The notes beneath the pieces were generated by a model. That model was not told the DNA's origin and did no database searches. It saw only the letters and a list, made by a program, of their open reading frames with translations. From DASREM01 sp035652095 (GTDB lineage: Bacteria; Acidobacteriota; Terriglobia; Terriglobales; Acidobacteriaceae), in NCBI GenBank assembly GCA_035652095.1, contig DASREM010000024.1, forward strand, positions 18,460 to 82,459: a stretch of 64,000 nt of DNA, in the 5' to 3' direction. The position numbers and the translations under genes were made by a program. The number at the start of each line of letters is the position of its first letter. The first letter of the stretch is position 1. Below, in pieces: positions 1 to 8,213 of this stretch.

Positions 1-1015
1 GGCAGTACGTCAGTGATGATCTGGAGGCAATGACATGGAGAGTGTCCCGTCCTTGGCTGGACCAGCGTCCCTTGTAATCCTCCGCTCCCAGCCCTAGGTC
101 GACCATTTGGAGCGCGGGATCTTCCGCTGCAGCTTCAATGATCTTGGCTAAAAGGCATAAGCCTGGAGAGTATTGCTGGAACTCGGTATCGAACGTAGGT
201 TGATACCAGAACCAGGCATCACCGAAACGGAATCCAAAATGATACGCGATGGGATATCCCTGAAAAGTTAACCGGCTAAGCACAACTTGGCCTGTCCCGG
301 AGAATTCCCGTGTCAATTCGCGCAAGAACTCCCGCCGTTCATTACTTGCAAGACTGCTGAGCTTTCCGGTTGAGAGGAAGCGGGAGACATGCATCCTGGC
401 GAATTCCGGCAATGCCTGTGTAACTTCTGCTTCGCCGGTGAGATGCTCGATCCGAACCTGACCTAGTTTCCCCAGGGCTTTGAGGTGACGCCGCACTACC
501 TGTTTTTGACTCGCCGCATTTTTCACCGCGGCGCGCTCGCCACCGGAGCGAAAGATCACTTGAGCGCAGTGATATGCCGGCCGAGACAGAATCGAAAAAC
601 CGCGCCTGCGCCCAATTTCGCGAAGTATCCACGCCGTGGGCGAGTCAGCAGGCAAATTGGCGAGGACCAGCGTTTCCACGCCCAAGTCCTCGATCTTTTC
701 CAGCACCTGGTCTACGAATTGCTTGCGATAATGCTCGATGCAGATGAAATCACAGTAATCTGCGGTAGTACCCGCCAGAAACGAAGCTTGGCGGTCAGAA
801 TAGTTCGCAGCCAGGGCCGCCACTCCGACCAGTTCTCCTTCATCGAAAGCTGTGATCAACAGCGGGTCGAGGCTTCCCTCATAAGCGCGAGCCACTGAGC
901 GGGCCCACTCGTAGGTATAGAAAATCTGCGGACGGTCCACTGTCTGCACAAGCGTCTGCCACGCTGACTGCAGATCCTTGCTGTCGGGAATTCCCTTGTG
1001 CACGACGACGTGCAA
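1..1015 (-). CDS. GNAT_6 (CelD/BcsL-type) acyltransferase, 3' end beyond window
   Basis: The visible 338 residues read without a stop and match the style of the GNAT_6/CelD family of N-acyltransferases, which acylate sugars or lipids in exopolysaccharide loci. Recognisable stretches are an N-terminal YTYEWARSVA segment, LITAFDEGELVG, and the C-terminal AYHFGFRFGDAWFWYQPTFD and VDLGLGAEDYKGRWSS segments. The start is TTG at 1015: an in-frame TGA lies two codons upstream and an AGGTGAGG ribosome site sits just before the TTG; a GTG at 1003 is an alternative. The gene lies 20 bases after the methyltransferase gene and is the last visible member of the pse array, so it probably tailors the same glycan. 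The acyl donor and acceptor cannot be told from sequence. Confidence 0.8.
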   Translation of the reverse strand, partial: MHVVVHKGIPDSKDLQSAWQTLVQTVDRPQIFYTYEWARSVARAYEGSLDPLLITAFDEGELVGVAALAANYSDRQASFLAGTTADYCDFICIEHYRKQFVDQVLEKIEDLGVETLVLANLPADSPTAWILREIGRRRGFSILSRPAYHCAQVIFRSGGERAAVKNAASQKQVVRRHLKALGKLGQVRIEHLTGEAEVTQALPEFARMHVSRFLSTGKLSSLASNERREFLRELTREFSGTGQVVLSRLTFQGYPIAYHFGFRFGDAWFWYQPTFDTEFQQYSPGLCLLAKIIEAAAEDPALQMVDLGLGAEDYKGRWSSQGRDTLHVIASRSSLTYC

Positions 1016-1035
1016 TTTCCCTCACCTGATTGCGA

Positions 1036-1860
1036 CTAAAATTTCCTGAATACGTAGTAGTACCAGTCTGTCACAAATTCACCGCTGGTTTGCGGGAAAT
1101 CGTCTCCCAGGTATTTCGTTATTTGGAACCCCACCGCTTCCACTTCTTCGATGCAACGGTTCGGCGTCCAGGTGTGCGTGACCAATCCGCCGTGGGAAGG
1201 ATCGAGCCAGAGGCCAGATCCCGTCCAGAACGCGCACGTCTTGATTTTCCGCAGCGCCTTGACCACAGTTCGAACCGCACAGCGCGCCAAGGCATATCCC
1301 GTCATCATCGATGCCAACAGCGATGCCGTACATTGCGCCCTGAGCCCGCCCCCACCGATGTCATTCGCGATTTTGGCCATTCGTTCCCTGTTCCACGCAG
1401 GCTTCACAAATATGGCTCGCGGGTTATGCGAGGAAAAGATGAGCAACCCGCCGTTCTTCAATATTCGATGGCATTCCTGCAAGCACCTGCGGCGCTGCGA
1501 CTCCGGCAGTACATAGTCGATGGAGTTGAAGGCCATGACGACGGCATCGAAGGAAGCGTTCGTGAAGCACCCCAGGTCAGAGGCATCGAGTGTGCGAAAA
1601 TCAAGCGTCGGAAACTTCTCCCGGCAGGTGCGGATCATCTCGTTGGCATAGTCGATGCCTACGTACCGCGAAGCCAGGCTGGAGAGGAGTGGGGTTGTAC
1701 GACCGCCACCTACCCCGATGTCGAGTATGGCCATCCCAGGCTGAATGTAAGCTTGAAACAAGTATTTTTCGGAGGCTGTGAGATACGACAAGCTGGCATA
1801 GTGCAGAGCGACATCGGGCGCGTTGTAAATCCCCTGATTGAGAGCGCTCGCGGCAGCCAT
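1036..1860 (-). CDS. Class I SAM-dependent methyltransferase
   Basis: This is a 274-residue Rossmann-fold methyltransferase. The SAM-binding motif I is LDIGVGGGR at about residues 46-54, followed by an acidic strand end (VGIDYA) and the post-motif segment DAVVMAFNSIDYV. Its ATG directly abuts the TGA of the upstream polysaccharide deacetylase gene, so the two are almost certainly cotranscribed and perhaps translationally coupled. Being inside a nonulosonic acid and polysaccharide cluster, it probably methylates a sugar or a lipid-linked glycan. The family is too broad for a substrate to be named. Confidence 0.85.
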   Translation of the reverse strand: MAAASALNQGIYNAPDVALHYASLSYLTASEKYLFQAYIQPGMAILDIGVGGGRTTPLLSSLASRYVGIDYANEMIRTCREKFPTLDFRTLDASDLGCFTNASFDAVVMAFNSIDYVLPESQRRRCLQECHRILKNGGLLIFSSHNPRAIFVKPAWNRERMAKIANDIGGGGLRAQCTASLLASMMTGYALARCAVRTVVKALRKIKTCAFWTGSGLWLDPSHGGLVTHTWTPNRCIEEVEAVGFQITKYLGDDFPQTSGEFVTDWYYYVFRKF

Positions 1861-2919
1861 TCAGGCACCCACCGCTTCTCGGAGGCTGCGCCGCAGCTTA
1901 TTGTGAAATCCGCAAACGTGGGCCTCGAACTCGGCAATCCCCATGTTCTGGGTCACGTGCACGCGAGGAAGCGCGAACCAATCGGACATTTGTCCATCTT
2001 CCGTGTTCAGAAACGCGCACTCATAGCCCGCCCGTTCCACCAGGAGGAGTTCCCGGGGGGAGATCGAACCGCGGTGCCCAAAGGGATAGGCGAATGCCCA
2101 GACTCTTCGACCGATCGCGCGTGCCAAATCTTCACGGCTCTTCACGATCTCCAACCACGCCATCTCATCAGAAGCGCGCGCCAGCAGCGGGTGTGAGATG
2201 GAGTGCGCTCCTACCGTGTGTCCGGCAGCGGTCAACCGATGCAGAGTGCCGCAATCCAGAACCGCGAAACGTTCCCTACCGCCTGGTGAGTTCAGTAACT
2301 TGAACTGCCAACCGGCTTCGACTCCAGTTTGCTCCTGCAGTTCTTCGAAGAAGGTGCGTCGAGCGTGGTCTTCCACGCCAGACAGGATCTCAACCAGCTT
2401 CCACCAGTTTCTTCTGCGAGATCGGGGATTGAACTCCACTACTTCACCACTCGCCAGCCGGATGCGGTGCTCCGTTCGGATTTGGCGAAGCAGCAGGTAA
2501 AGCTCCTCATGCCAAAGCATGGAAGGTTCTTGCAGATGAGCAGCCCCCGTGATAAAGAACAGGCACTGTACAGCAGACTCGTGAAAGATCGGCAGCATGT
2601 GAATCACATTCTGCAAGCCATCGTCACAAGTCAGGAGGACAGGATTGGGTGGCAGTTCCGAGTTACCGAGCCGCCAGTCAAGAAACTGCTCCGGTGAGAT
2701 GACGTTGCAATACCGCCGCAGAAAAGCAAGTTGCCCGCGGAAGGAATCGATCGTCACCAAACTTCCATCGAGATCGGTATCGAGCGACTTGTAACCTGGA
2801 GGGGTCACTCCGTGATAGGTAACCACCACAGGCCCCTTGCGGACGGGAAATCTCAGGCACCCACTGTGAGCCAGCGTCGGGTAGATTACGCGTCTCAGCA
2901 ACGGACTGATCACCCGCAT
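1861..2919 (-). CDS. Polysaccharide deacetylase (NodB/CE4 family)
   Basis: A 352-residue CE4-type deacetylase expected to remove N- or O-acetyl groups from a polysaccharide or lipid-linked sugar. The NodB motifs are visible: TCDDG at 97-101 (motif 1 with the catalytic base and metal Asp), HSISH at 239-243 (motif 2 metal His residues) and AYPFG at 277-281 (motif 3). The N-terminal VVVTYHGV segment is the usual first strand of this family. An insertion between motifs 1 and 2 makes it longer than minimal NodB domains. There is no clear signal peptide, so it may act at the cytoplasmic face. Its start overlaps the end of pseI by 10 bases, which ties it to the pse operon. Confidence 0.88.
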   Translation of the reverse strand: MRVISPLLRRVIYPTLAHSGCLRFPVRKGPVVVTYHGVTPPGYKSLDTDLDGSLVTIDSFRGQLAFLRRYCNVISPEQFLDWRLGNSELPPNPVLLTCDDGLQNVIHMLPIFHESAVQCLFFITGAAHLQEPSMLWHEELYLLLRQIRTEHRIRLASGEVVEFNPRSRRRNWWKLVEILSGVEDHARRTFFEELQEQTGVEAGWQFKLLNSPGGRERFAVLDCGTLHRLTAAGHTVGAHSISHPLLARASDEMAWLEIVKSREDLARAIGRRVWAFAYPFGHRGSISPRELLLVERAGYECAFLNTEDGQMSDWFALPRVHVTQNMGIAEFEAHVCGFHNKLRRSLREAVGA

Positions 2920-3980
2920 CGCTTGCTCACCAAATCCCAGGAGACCGGGGTTCCACGTTCAATGTCGCGCGCAGCACAACCTGCCAGGACCTCTGGCAAA
3001 TGTCGTGTGTGAAGCCCGTACCCGGGACGAATGGACCGCACATTTTCCGAAGTGAACGGCTCGCCTCGCTTGATGTCTCGAACTACGAACAGCGAGCGCC
3101 GAAAGGTGCGGCTGGACAGTTCCCGCTCGCACGGGCCAAACTGCACCACGCCCAAGGCGCATTCTGCTGTGCGAACGGCCTTCACCATCTCTTTGAATTC
3201 CGCCGGCTCGAGGGAGAAGGCGCTGTCCGGGCCCTCCATGGACCGCGAAAGCGTCAAGTGTTTCTCGATCACCGATGCACCCAGGGTCACCCCTGCTACA
3301 GGGACCACAATGCCCATCGTATGATCGGAAAGCCCAACCGGGACCGCAAACCTGTTCTGCATCGCGGGAATCGTTCTTAAGTTCATTTCGCCGGGAGTGG
3401 ATGGGTAAGCGCTCGTGCACTTCAGCAGCACGATTTCGAGAGCACCTTCAGAACGGGCAGCACTCAAAGCCTCTTCGATCTCCTCGACCGAAGCCATGCC
3501 GGTGGAGATGAGCAGCGGTTTTCCGGTTCGTGCCAGGGCGCGGATCAGGGGAATGTCCACCAGTTCGAAAGAAGCGACCTTATGCGCAGGCACATCCATC
3601 TGTTCCAGAAACTCGATTGCGGAAACATCAAAGGGGGTGGAAAACAAATCCATGCCCATATCGTTTGCAACTTGCTTTAGCTTAGGTTGCCAATCCCATG
3701 GCGTGTAAGCACGTTGATACAAGGCGTGCAGGGTGGTTCCGTCCCAGACGGTGCCGCCCTTAATACGAAATTGCTCGCGGTCGCTTGCAATCGTGATTGT
3801 GTCCGCGGTGTAGGTCTGGAGCTTGACTGCGTCCGCGCCAGCATCCTTTGCAGCCTGGACGAGCTGCACGGCCTGATCGAAATCCTGGTGATGATTGGCG
3901 GAAAGTTCGGCGACGATGTAAACCGGATGACTTTGTCCAATCTTCCTTTCGCCGATGGTGATTTCCAGATTTTCAGTCAT
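2910..3980 (-). CDS. pseI: Pseudaminic acid synthase PseI (NeuB family)
   Basis: PseI condenses 2,4-diacetamido-2,4,6-trideoxy-L-altrose with phosphoenolpyruvate to give pseudaminic acid. The 356-residue protein has the NeuB TIM-barrel domain (about 1-260) with VAELSANHHQD, DAVKLQTYTADT, FSTPFD and ISTGMAS segments, the last three typical of PseI/NeuB. A C-terminal SAF (antifreeze-like) domain (about 290-350) contains GEPFTSENVRSIRPGYGL. The FSTPFD and PAHKVASFELVD wording is closer to PseI than to sialic or legionaminic synthases. It sits nine bases after pseH in a full pse gene set, which strongly supports the assignment. Confidence 0.94.
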   Translation of the reverse strand: MTENLEITIGERKIGQSHPVYIVAELSANHHQDFDQAVQLVQAAKDAGADAVKLQTYTADTITIASDREQFRIKGGTVWDGTTLHALYQRAYTPWDWQPKLKQVANDMGMDLFSTPFDVSAIEFLEQMDVPAHKVASFELVDIPLIRALARTGKPLLISTGMASVEEIEEALSAARSEGALEIVLLKCTSAYPSTPGEMNLRTIPAMQNRFAVPVGLSDHTMGIVVPVAGVTLGASVIEKHLTLSRSMEGPDSAFSLEPAEFKEMVKAVRTAECALGVVQFGPCERELSSRTFRRSLFVVRDIKRGEPFTSENVRSIRPGYGLHTRHLPEVLAGCAARDIERGTPVSWDLVSKRCG

Positions 3981-3989
3981 GTCGCAGAT

Positions 3990-4538
3990 TCAATCGATGA
4001 TGCCGTCAGCCCGGAGCCGAGTTTCGATTTCAGGGCGCGTCTTTTCCCACTCCTCGCGCAAGATTCCAACACACACCACGTCGTGCCATTGCCCCTGCTT
4101 CAAGATATGTTTACGCAGAACGCCTTCCTCGACAAAACCAAATCGCTTGTGCATCTTGATTACGGAGCGATTGAATCCCAGAACCTCTCCGCACAATTTG
4201 TTCAGGTTGAGCTCCGTGAACACATGTTGCAGCACAGAATATTCCGCAAAACTTCCAGCCCCTTTCCCGCGCGTATAGGGATCGAGGTAGTACGCCCAGT
4301 AACACCGGCGGTTGTGGCTGTCGATCTGCGAAATGCTCAGCAGGCCGATGGCTTCTCCATCGCCGGTGATGATCCAGAAGCGCGACGTGGCATCATTCAA
4401 GATGCGTGCAAACCAGCGTTCGTGCTCCATTTCCGTGATCTCGTGATCGGTATACATGTATTTCGCGATCTCGGGATGATTCCTCCAGGCCCTTACCAGG
4501 TCCTTGTCCTCCGTTCGCAAGTCGCGCAATCCGAACAC
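3990..4538 (-). CDS. pseH: PseH: UDP-4-amino-4,6-dideoxy-N-acetyl-beta-L-altrosamine N-acetyltransferase
   Basis: A GNAT-fold acetyltransferase that adds the second acetyl group in the pseudaminic acid route. Family features are the LRDLRTEDKDLVRAWRNHPE start, the MYTDHEIT segment, the acetyl-CoA loop in the region PYTRGKGAG and a C-terminal KRFGFVEEGVLR strand. I place the start at the GTG at 4538 because its G is shared with the TAG stop of pseG (TAGTG), a coupled arrangement, giving 182 residues. A TTG at 4580 would add 14 residues inside pseG and lacks family support. The position between pseG and pseI matches its pathway. Confidence 0.9.
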   Translation of the reverse strand: MFGLRDLRTEDKDLVRAWRNHPEIAKYMYTDHEITEMEHERWFARILNDATSRFWIITGDGEAIGLLSISQIDSHNRRCYWAYYLDPYTRGKGAGSFAEYSVLQHVFTELNLNKLCGEVLGFNRSVIKMHKRFGFVEEGVLRKHILKQGQWHDVVCVGILREEWEKTRPEIETRLRADGIID

Positions 4539-5587
4539 TAGCGTTGCCCCACCGCGTGCGCCACTGGTTTGAGCAGACAATCCACCACCCGCGTGGCGCC
4601 ATCACCGTCCACCAAAGACCGGGCGATGCTGCTCATATTCCTTCTCTTTTCAGAACAGAGGAGCAGGCCCGAGATTGGTTCTGCGAGGTCCTCTATGGTA
4701 AGGAGCGATACCTGTGTGGCAGCGCCTAAACGATCCAGGCAAGCGGCGGCGGCGCGCTGGTTCTCAGCGACTGGAATGATGACAGCCGGCAATGCCAGAA
4801 AGCACATTTCCCAGCAAGTCGAACCTGCAGCGGAAACCGCCAGGTCTGCCCACGCCATCAATCCTGGAAGATCATGGACCCGATGCAACAGTTCAAATCG
4901 CCCACCGTAACCAGATAAGACTTGCCTCAACGATTCATAGTGCGGATTGCTGCCCCCAATGACAACTCTGACTGTCATGTCGGCTGGAAGATTATTCAAG
5001 GCGTGAATCGCAGTCTCGGTGACGTTCTGGGGGTCACTCCCCCCCATGGTGACCAGGATCTTGCTTGCGATTTCCGGGATTGCACGCTTCCAGTCCCTCC
5101 AACCGGCAAACTCGCGGCGCAACATCGCGTAACGCAAGCCCAACAGCAGTTCCGTCCGGGGCGCGCGTTGCTGGTACAAATCGCTGGTTGCATGCACATT
5201 TTGATTGAGCACGAGGTCCGCCGAATAGCGGCCGGCGTGTCCGTTATCGTCCACAAAGAGCAGTTCGAGATTCGCGGCCTTGATCCACTCCTGGTAGGCG
5301 CCGCCAAATCGGTAACCGTCCACCACGACCCACTCTGCCCGGAGGGAGCGCGCCAGTCGCGCTACTTCTGCGGCATCGTCCTGGCTTCCAACCTCAGACT
5401 GAATCTGATGAATCTCGCACCCCTCGCGTGAGAGCCGCCCGCGTAATGCGGGATCCGATTCCGCCATCGCAAACGTGCAACGACCTCCAGCATCCTGCCA
5501 GGCCTGAGCCAGCGCCAGGCATCTCATGACATGGCCGGTTCCAATCGCCACCCCAGCATCCGCACGAATGATCAAAGTCTTCGGCAT
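4538..5587 (-). CDS. pseG: PseG: UDP-2,4-diacetamido-2,4,6-trideoxy-beta-L-altropyranose hydrolase
   Basis: PseG removes UDP from the trideoxy-altrose intermediate before condensation by PseI. The N-terminal signature RADAGVAIGTGHVMRCLALA (residues about 8-27) is characteristic of PseG. The C-terminal half has the GT-B/MurG-like nucleotide site with VTMGGSDPQN and AVSAAGSTCWEMCFL. The start is ATG at 5587, whose A is shared with the TGA of the upstream cytidylyltransferase gene; a GTG one codon earlier is possible. The protein has 349 residues, in the usual range for the family. Confidence 0.93.
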   Translation of the reverse strand: MPKTLIIRADAGVAIGTGHVMRCLALAQAWQDAGGRCTFAMAESDPALRGRLSREGCEIHQIQSEVGSQDDAAEVARLARSLRAEWVVVDGYRFGGAYQEWIKAANLELLFVDDNGHAGRYSADLVLNQNVHATSDLYQQRAPRTELLLGLRYAMLRREFAGWRDWKRAIPEIASKILVTMGGSDPQNVTETAIHALNNLPADMTVRVVIGGSNPHYESLRQVLSGYGGRFELLHRVHDLPGLMAWADLAVSAAGSTCWEMCFLALPAVIIPVAENQRAAAACLDRLGAATQVSLLTIEDLAEPISGLLLCSEKRRNMSSIARSLVDGDGATRVVDCLLKPVAHAVGQR

Positions 5588-6318
5588 CACGACGCAACCA
5601 TCGGCTTCTGCTGAATGTGGGCATTCAATTCTGCCAGTTCCGGATGCTGCTCCATGACCCGGACCGCCTCACGCCAGGTGAAATCATCCCTGTTGTTGAA
5701 ATAGGAGTAGATGGCCTTCAGTAGCACTAGGTCCTCCAGGGTGTCGAGAGTCCATCGCAGCCGTGAATAGTCATCCGCGCCTGTCAGAAACGCTAGCCGA
5801 AATTTTCGTGGGTGTTCGTAGAAATATGGCGTCACATGCTCGCGCTGATGCGGACTTTGAGCCTCGCTCCAGGCTCGGGCTAGCGCGTCGAAGGTGAAGA
5901 CCTCGGTATCGAGACCTCGAGGAAAAGTGCGAGGAGAGCAGTTGCTAACATATTCCGCGCGGCCTGCGTGAAACTTCTCGACAACGGCATCTACAACGTC
6001 CGGATCAATTAAGGGGCAGTCGGAGGTGATGCGGACCACGACCTCCGCGCTCTCGGCCAGAGCGCATTGGTAATAGCGATCCAGAACGTCGTATTCGGAA
6101 CCGCAAAAACACGCGACTTCGATCTGTTCGCACGCTCTTAGGATGGGCTCGTCCCTTGCCGAATCGGTAGCGGCAACTATGATTTTTGACAGCGTCGAGG
6201 ACCGCTGCAGGCGCCGGACTACTCGTTCCAGCACCGGCCGGCCTCCCATGTCCATCAGGACCTTCCCCGGAAGTCGTGTGCTGCCCATCCGCGCCTGGAC
6301 GATCGCAATGACATTCAT
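5587..6318 (-). CDS. pseF: SpsF-type cytidylyltransferase, probable CMP-pseudaminic acid synthetase
   Basis: A 243-residue nucleotidyltransferase with the signature AIVQARMGSTRLPGKVL at the N-terminus, the cytidylyltransferase core VRITSDCPLIDPDVVDAVV and a DTEVFTFDAL segment. These are hallmarks of the SpsF (spore coat polysaccharide) branch rather than the shorter classical PseF of Campylobacter or Helicobacter. In this operon it is the only candidate for activating pseudaminic acid with CTP, so I assign PseF activity by context. The ATG at 6318 matches the family N-terminus and lies four bases after the methylase stop; the open frame extends upstream to 6357 but that part is not family-like. 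Confidence 0.85.
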   Translation of the reverse strand: MNVIAIVQARMGSTRLPGKVLMDMGGRPVLERVVRRLQRSSTLSKIIVAATDSARDEPILRACEQIEVACFCGSEYDVLDRYYQCALAESAEVVVRITSDCPLIDPDVVDAVVEKFHAGRAEYVSNCSPRTFPRGLDTEVFTFDALARAWSEAQSPHQREHVTPYFYEHPRKFRLAFLTGADDYSRLRWTLDTLEDLVLLKAIYSYFNNRDDFTWREAVRVMEQHPELAELNAHIQQKPMVAS

Positions 6319-6322
6319 GGCT

Positions 6323-6970
6323 TTATTTCTTTTCAAGCAGGAACATGGAATCCACATTCTCGCTATTGACGTACGGCAAGCGTTGTTCCATCAGAAGTTG
6401 CAAATCCGGGAACCGCCCCAGATATTCCCGCGCGTAATCCATCTTCCAAAGCAAGGCACTGTGCCCGCGGTAGTCAACTTCGGTAGCTTGCGCCGCGTAG
6501 TACTCCGATCCAAGAATGAACCTCCGCGAGCAGCGGTAGATTTCTCCTAACGCGATAGGGAGGTCCTGCGGGGAAATATGGATCAGCACTCCGGAGGTAT
6601 AGACGAGGTCGAAGTACCCGTCTTGGAAAGGCAAGGCAAACGCGCTTGCGCGGAGAAAATTGATATTCTGCGCGCGTGATTTGGCAACCTCCAGCGCTCG
6701 CTCCTGGACGTCGATCCCGTACAGATTTTGATATCCGAGTCGTTGTAATAGACGCAACTGGTTTCCAATATTGCAGCCGACCTCCAGAATGCGCGCCTCA
6801 GCAGGCACCACCGAAAAGAAAACACGGTTCAGTTCGGTTCTGCTTTGGCCATAGTTCCTGGCCCAGAGCTCGTCCACTTGTTCAGGCGTAAAGTTATTAC
6901 GCTCGGTGTACTCCAGGCCGAACTGTCCGGCCCACTGGCTGACCTGAGGAGTTTGTAGCGCATTCGGCAT
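6323..6970 (-). CDS. Pseudaminic acid biosynthesis-associated methylase (TIGR03587-like)
   Basis: A 215-residue class I methyltransferase with SAM motif I ILEVGCNIGN at about 61-70 and post-motifs YGIDVQE and LVYTSGVLIHISP. The sequence fits the small family of methylases that occur inside pseudaminic acid clusters (TIGR03587). The role of that family is not established; methylation of a pseudaminic acid derivative or of its carrier glycan is plausible. It lies between pseC and the cytidylyltransferase gene, with short gaps of 29 and 4 bases, so it is in the same operon. Confidence 0.88.
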   Translation of the reverse strand: MPNALQTPQVSQWAGQFGLEYTERNNFTPEQVDELWARNYGQSRTELNRVFFSVVPAEARILEVGCNIGNQLRLLQRLGYQNLYGIDVQERALEVAKSRAQNINFLRASAFALPFQDGYFDLVYTSGVLIHISPQDLPIALGEIYRCSRRFILGSEYYAAQATEVDYRGHSALLWKMDYAREYLGRFPDLQLLMEQRLPYVNSENVDSMFLLEKK

Positions 6971-6999
6971 TTGACGGCTCTCCGCGCTGCTTTGGTCCG

Positions 7000-8211
7000 C
7001 TAGATGGCAAAGCAGTGAATGACCTTCTGTACCGCTTCCACGACGTCGTCGACATCTCTATCCGTCATGCTATGAAACATGGGCAAGCTGATCACCTGTC
7101 CAGACGCAAGCTCTGCGATCGGAAACTCGCCGCCACGATAGCCAAACTTGGTTCGGTAGTAGGAATGCAAATGGACAGGCGGGTAGTGAACATTCGCCCC
7201 GATGTTCTCGGCGCGCAATGCGCGAAGAATATCGTCCCGTCCGGCGCGGAGGTGCTCCGTTTGCACACGGATCGGATATAAGTGCCACGCCGGACTCGCG
7301 TCATCCCGCACTACAGGCAAGGTCAACCCCGTACAATGTCGAAAAGCAGAAGTGTAATGCGCGGCAATTTCGCGTCTTCTCGCCAGGTTTGACTCCAATC
7401 TTCCGATTTGTGCCAGGCCCAGCGCGCAGGCAATATCAGGCAATCGGTAGTTGAAGCCGAGAACCACCATGTCGTAGGACCACTTGCCTTGAGACTCTCG
7501 CTGGCGCGCGTCGCTGCTGATGCCATGATTTCGAAAACGGCGAAGGGCGTCAGCGTATCGAGGATTCTCGGTCGCAACCATGCCGCCTTCGCCCGTAGTG
7601 AGGTGCTTGACGGGATGGAAGCTGAAGACGGTCATATGACAGAGGCTTCCAACCTTCCGGCCCCGATGTTCCGCTCCCAGAGCGTGACAGGCATCCTCGA
7701 TGACAACCAGTCCTCGCTTCTCGGCCATGTCCAGGAAAAGGTCAAGTTCCGCGGGATGCCCGGCATAGTCCACCGGGAGGATCGCCCGCGTGCTTGGCGA
7801 GATCCGCGATTTCACTTGTTCGGGGTCGAGATTCAAAGTGTCGGCGCGGACATCGGCGAACACCGGCCTTGCCCCCTGATACAGCACACAATTCGCGGTG
7901 GCGGCAAACGTCAGCGGAGTCGTAATGGCTTCATCGCCAGGCTGAAGACCAGCCGCGAATGCCGCGGCGTGAAGCGAGGCCGTGCCCGAACTGAAGCTGA
8001 TTGCGTGTTTTGCGCCAACAAACCCCGCGAAGGCGTTCTCAAATTCCTCCACCTTGGGACCGGTCGTCAACCAATCGGATTGCAGGGTATCCACGACAGC
8101 TTGGACATCGCTTGCTTCAATAGACTGGTGGCCATAAGGCAAGTATGTTCTGCGGACGGGAGTTCCCCCGTGCAAGGCGAGTAATTCCCGGCTGAGGGAG
8201 ATCGAACTCAT
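7000..8211 (-). CDS. pseC: PseC: UDP-4-amino-4,6-dideoxy-N-acetyl-beta-L-altrosamine transaminase
   Basis: A PLP-dependent aminotransferase of the DegT/DnrJ/EryC1/StrS family, 403 residues. It transfers an amino group to C4 of the 4-keto sugar made by PseB. The PLP lysine is K202 within SFHPVKHLTTGEGG, the cofactor Asp lies in VIEDACHALGAEH, and PYGHQSIEASDVQAVV is the family N-terminus. DWLTTGPKVEEFE is also typical of PseC. The ATG lies two bases after the pseB stop, indicating tight coupling. Confidence 0.94.
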   Translation of the reverse strand: MSSISLSRELLALHGGTPVRRTYLPYGHQSIEASDVQAVVDTLQSDWLTTGPKVEEFENAFAGFVGAKHAISFSSGTASLHAAAFAAGLQPGDEAITTPLTFAATANCVLYQGARPVFADVRADTLNLDPEQVKSRISPSTRAILPVDYAGHPAELDLFLDMAEKRGLVVIEDACHALGAEHRGRKVGSLCHMTVFSFHPVKHLTTGEGGMVATENPRYADALRRFRNHGISSDARQRESQGKWSYDMVVLGFNYRLPDIACALGLAQIGRLESNLARRREIAAHYTSAFRHCTGLTLPVVRDDASPAWHLYPIRVQTEHLRAGRDDILRALRAENIGANVHYPPVHLHSYYRTKFGYRGGEFPIAELASGQVISLPMFHSMTDRDVDDVVEAVQKVIHCFAI

Positions 8212-8213
8212 GC

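Noticed and set aside
1030..2196. 388-residue open frame on the plus strand over the methyltransferase and deacetylase genes
   Set aside because: It runs antisense to two genes with clear motifs and shows no recognisable domain; it reflects GC-rich codon use on the other strand.
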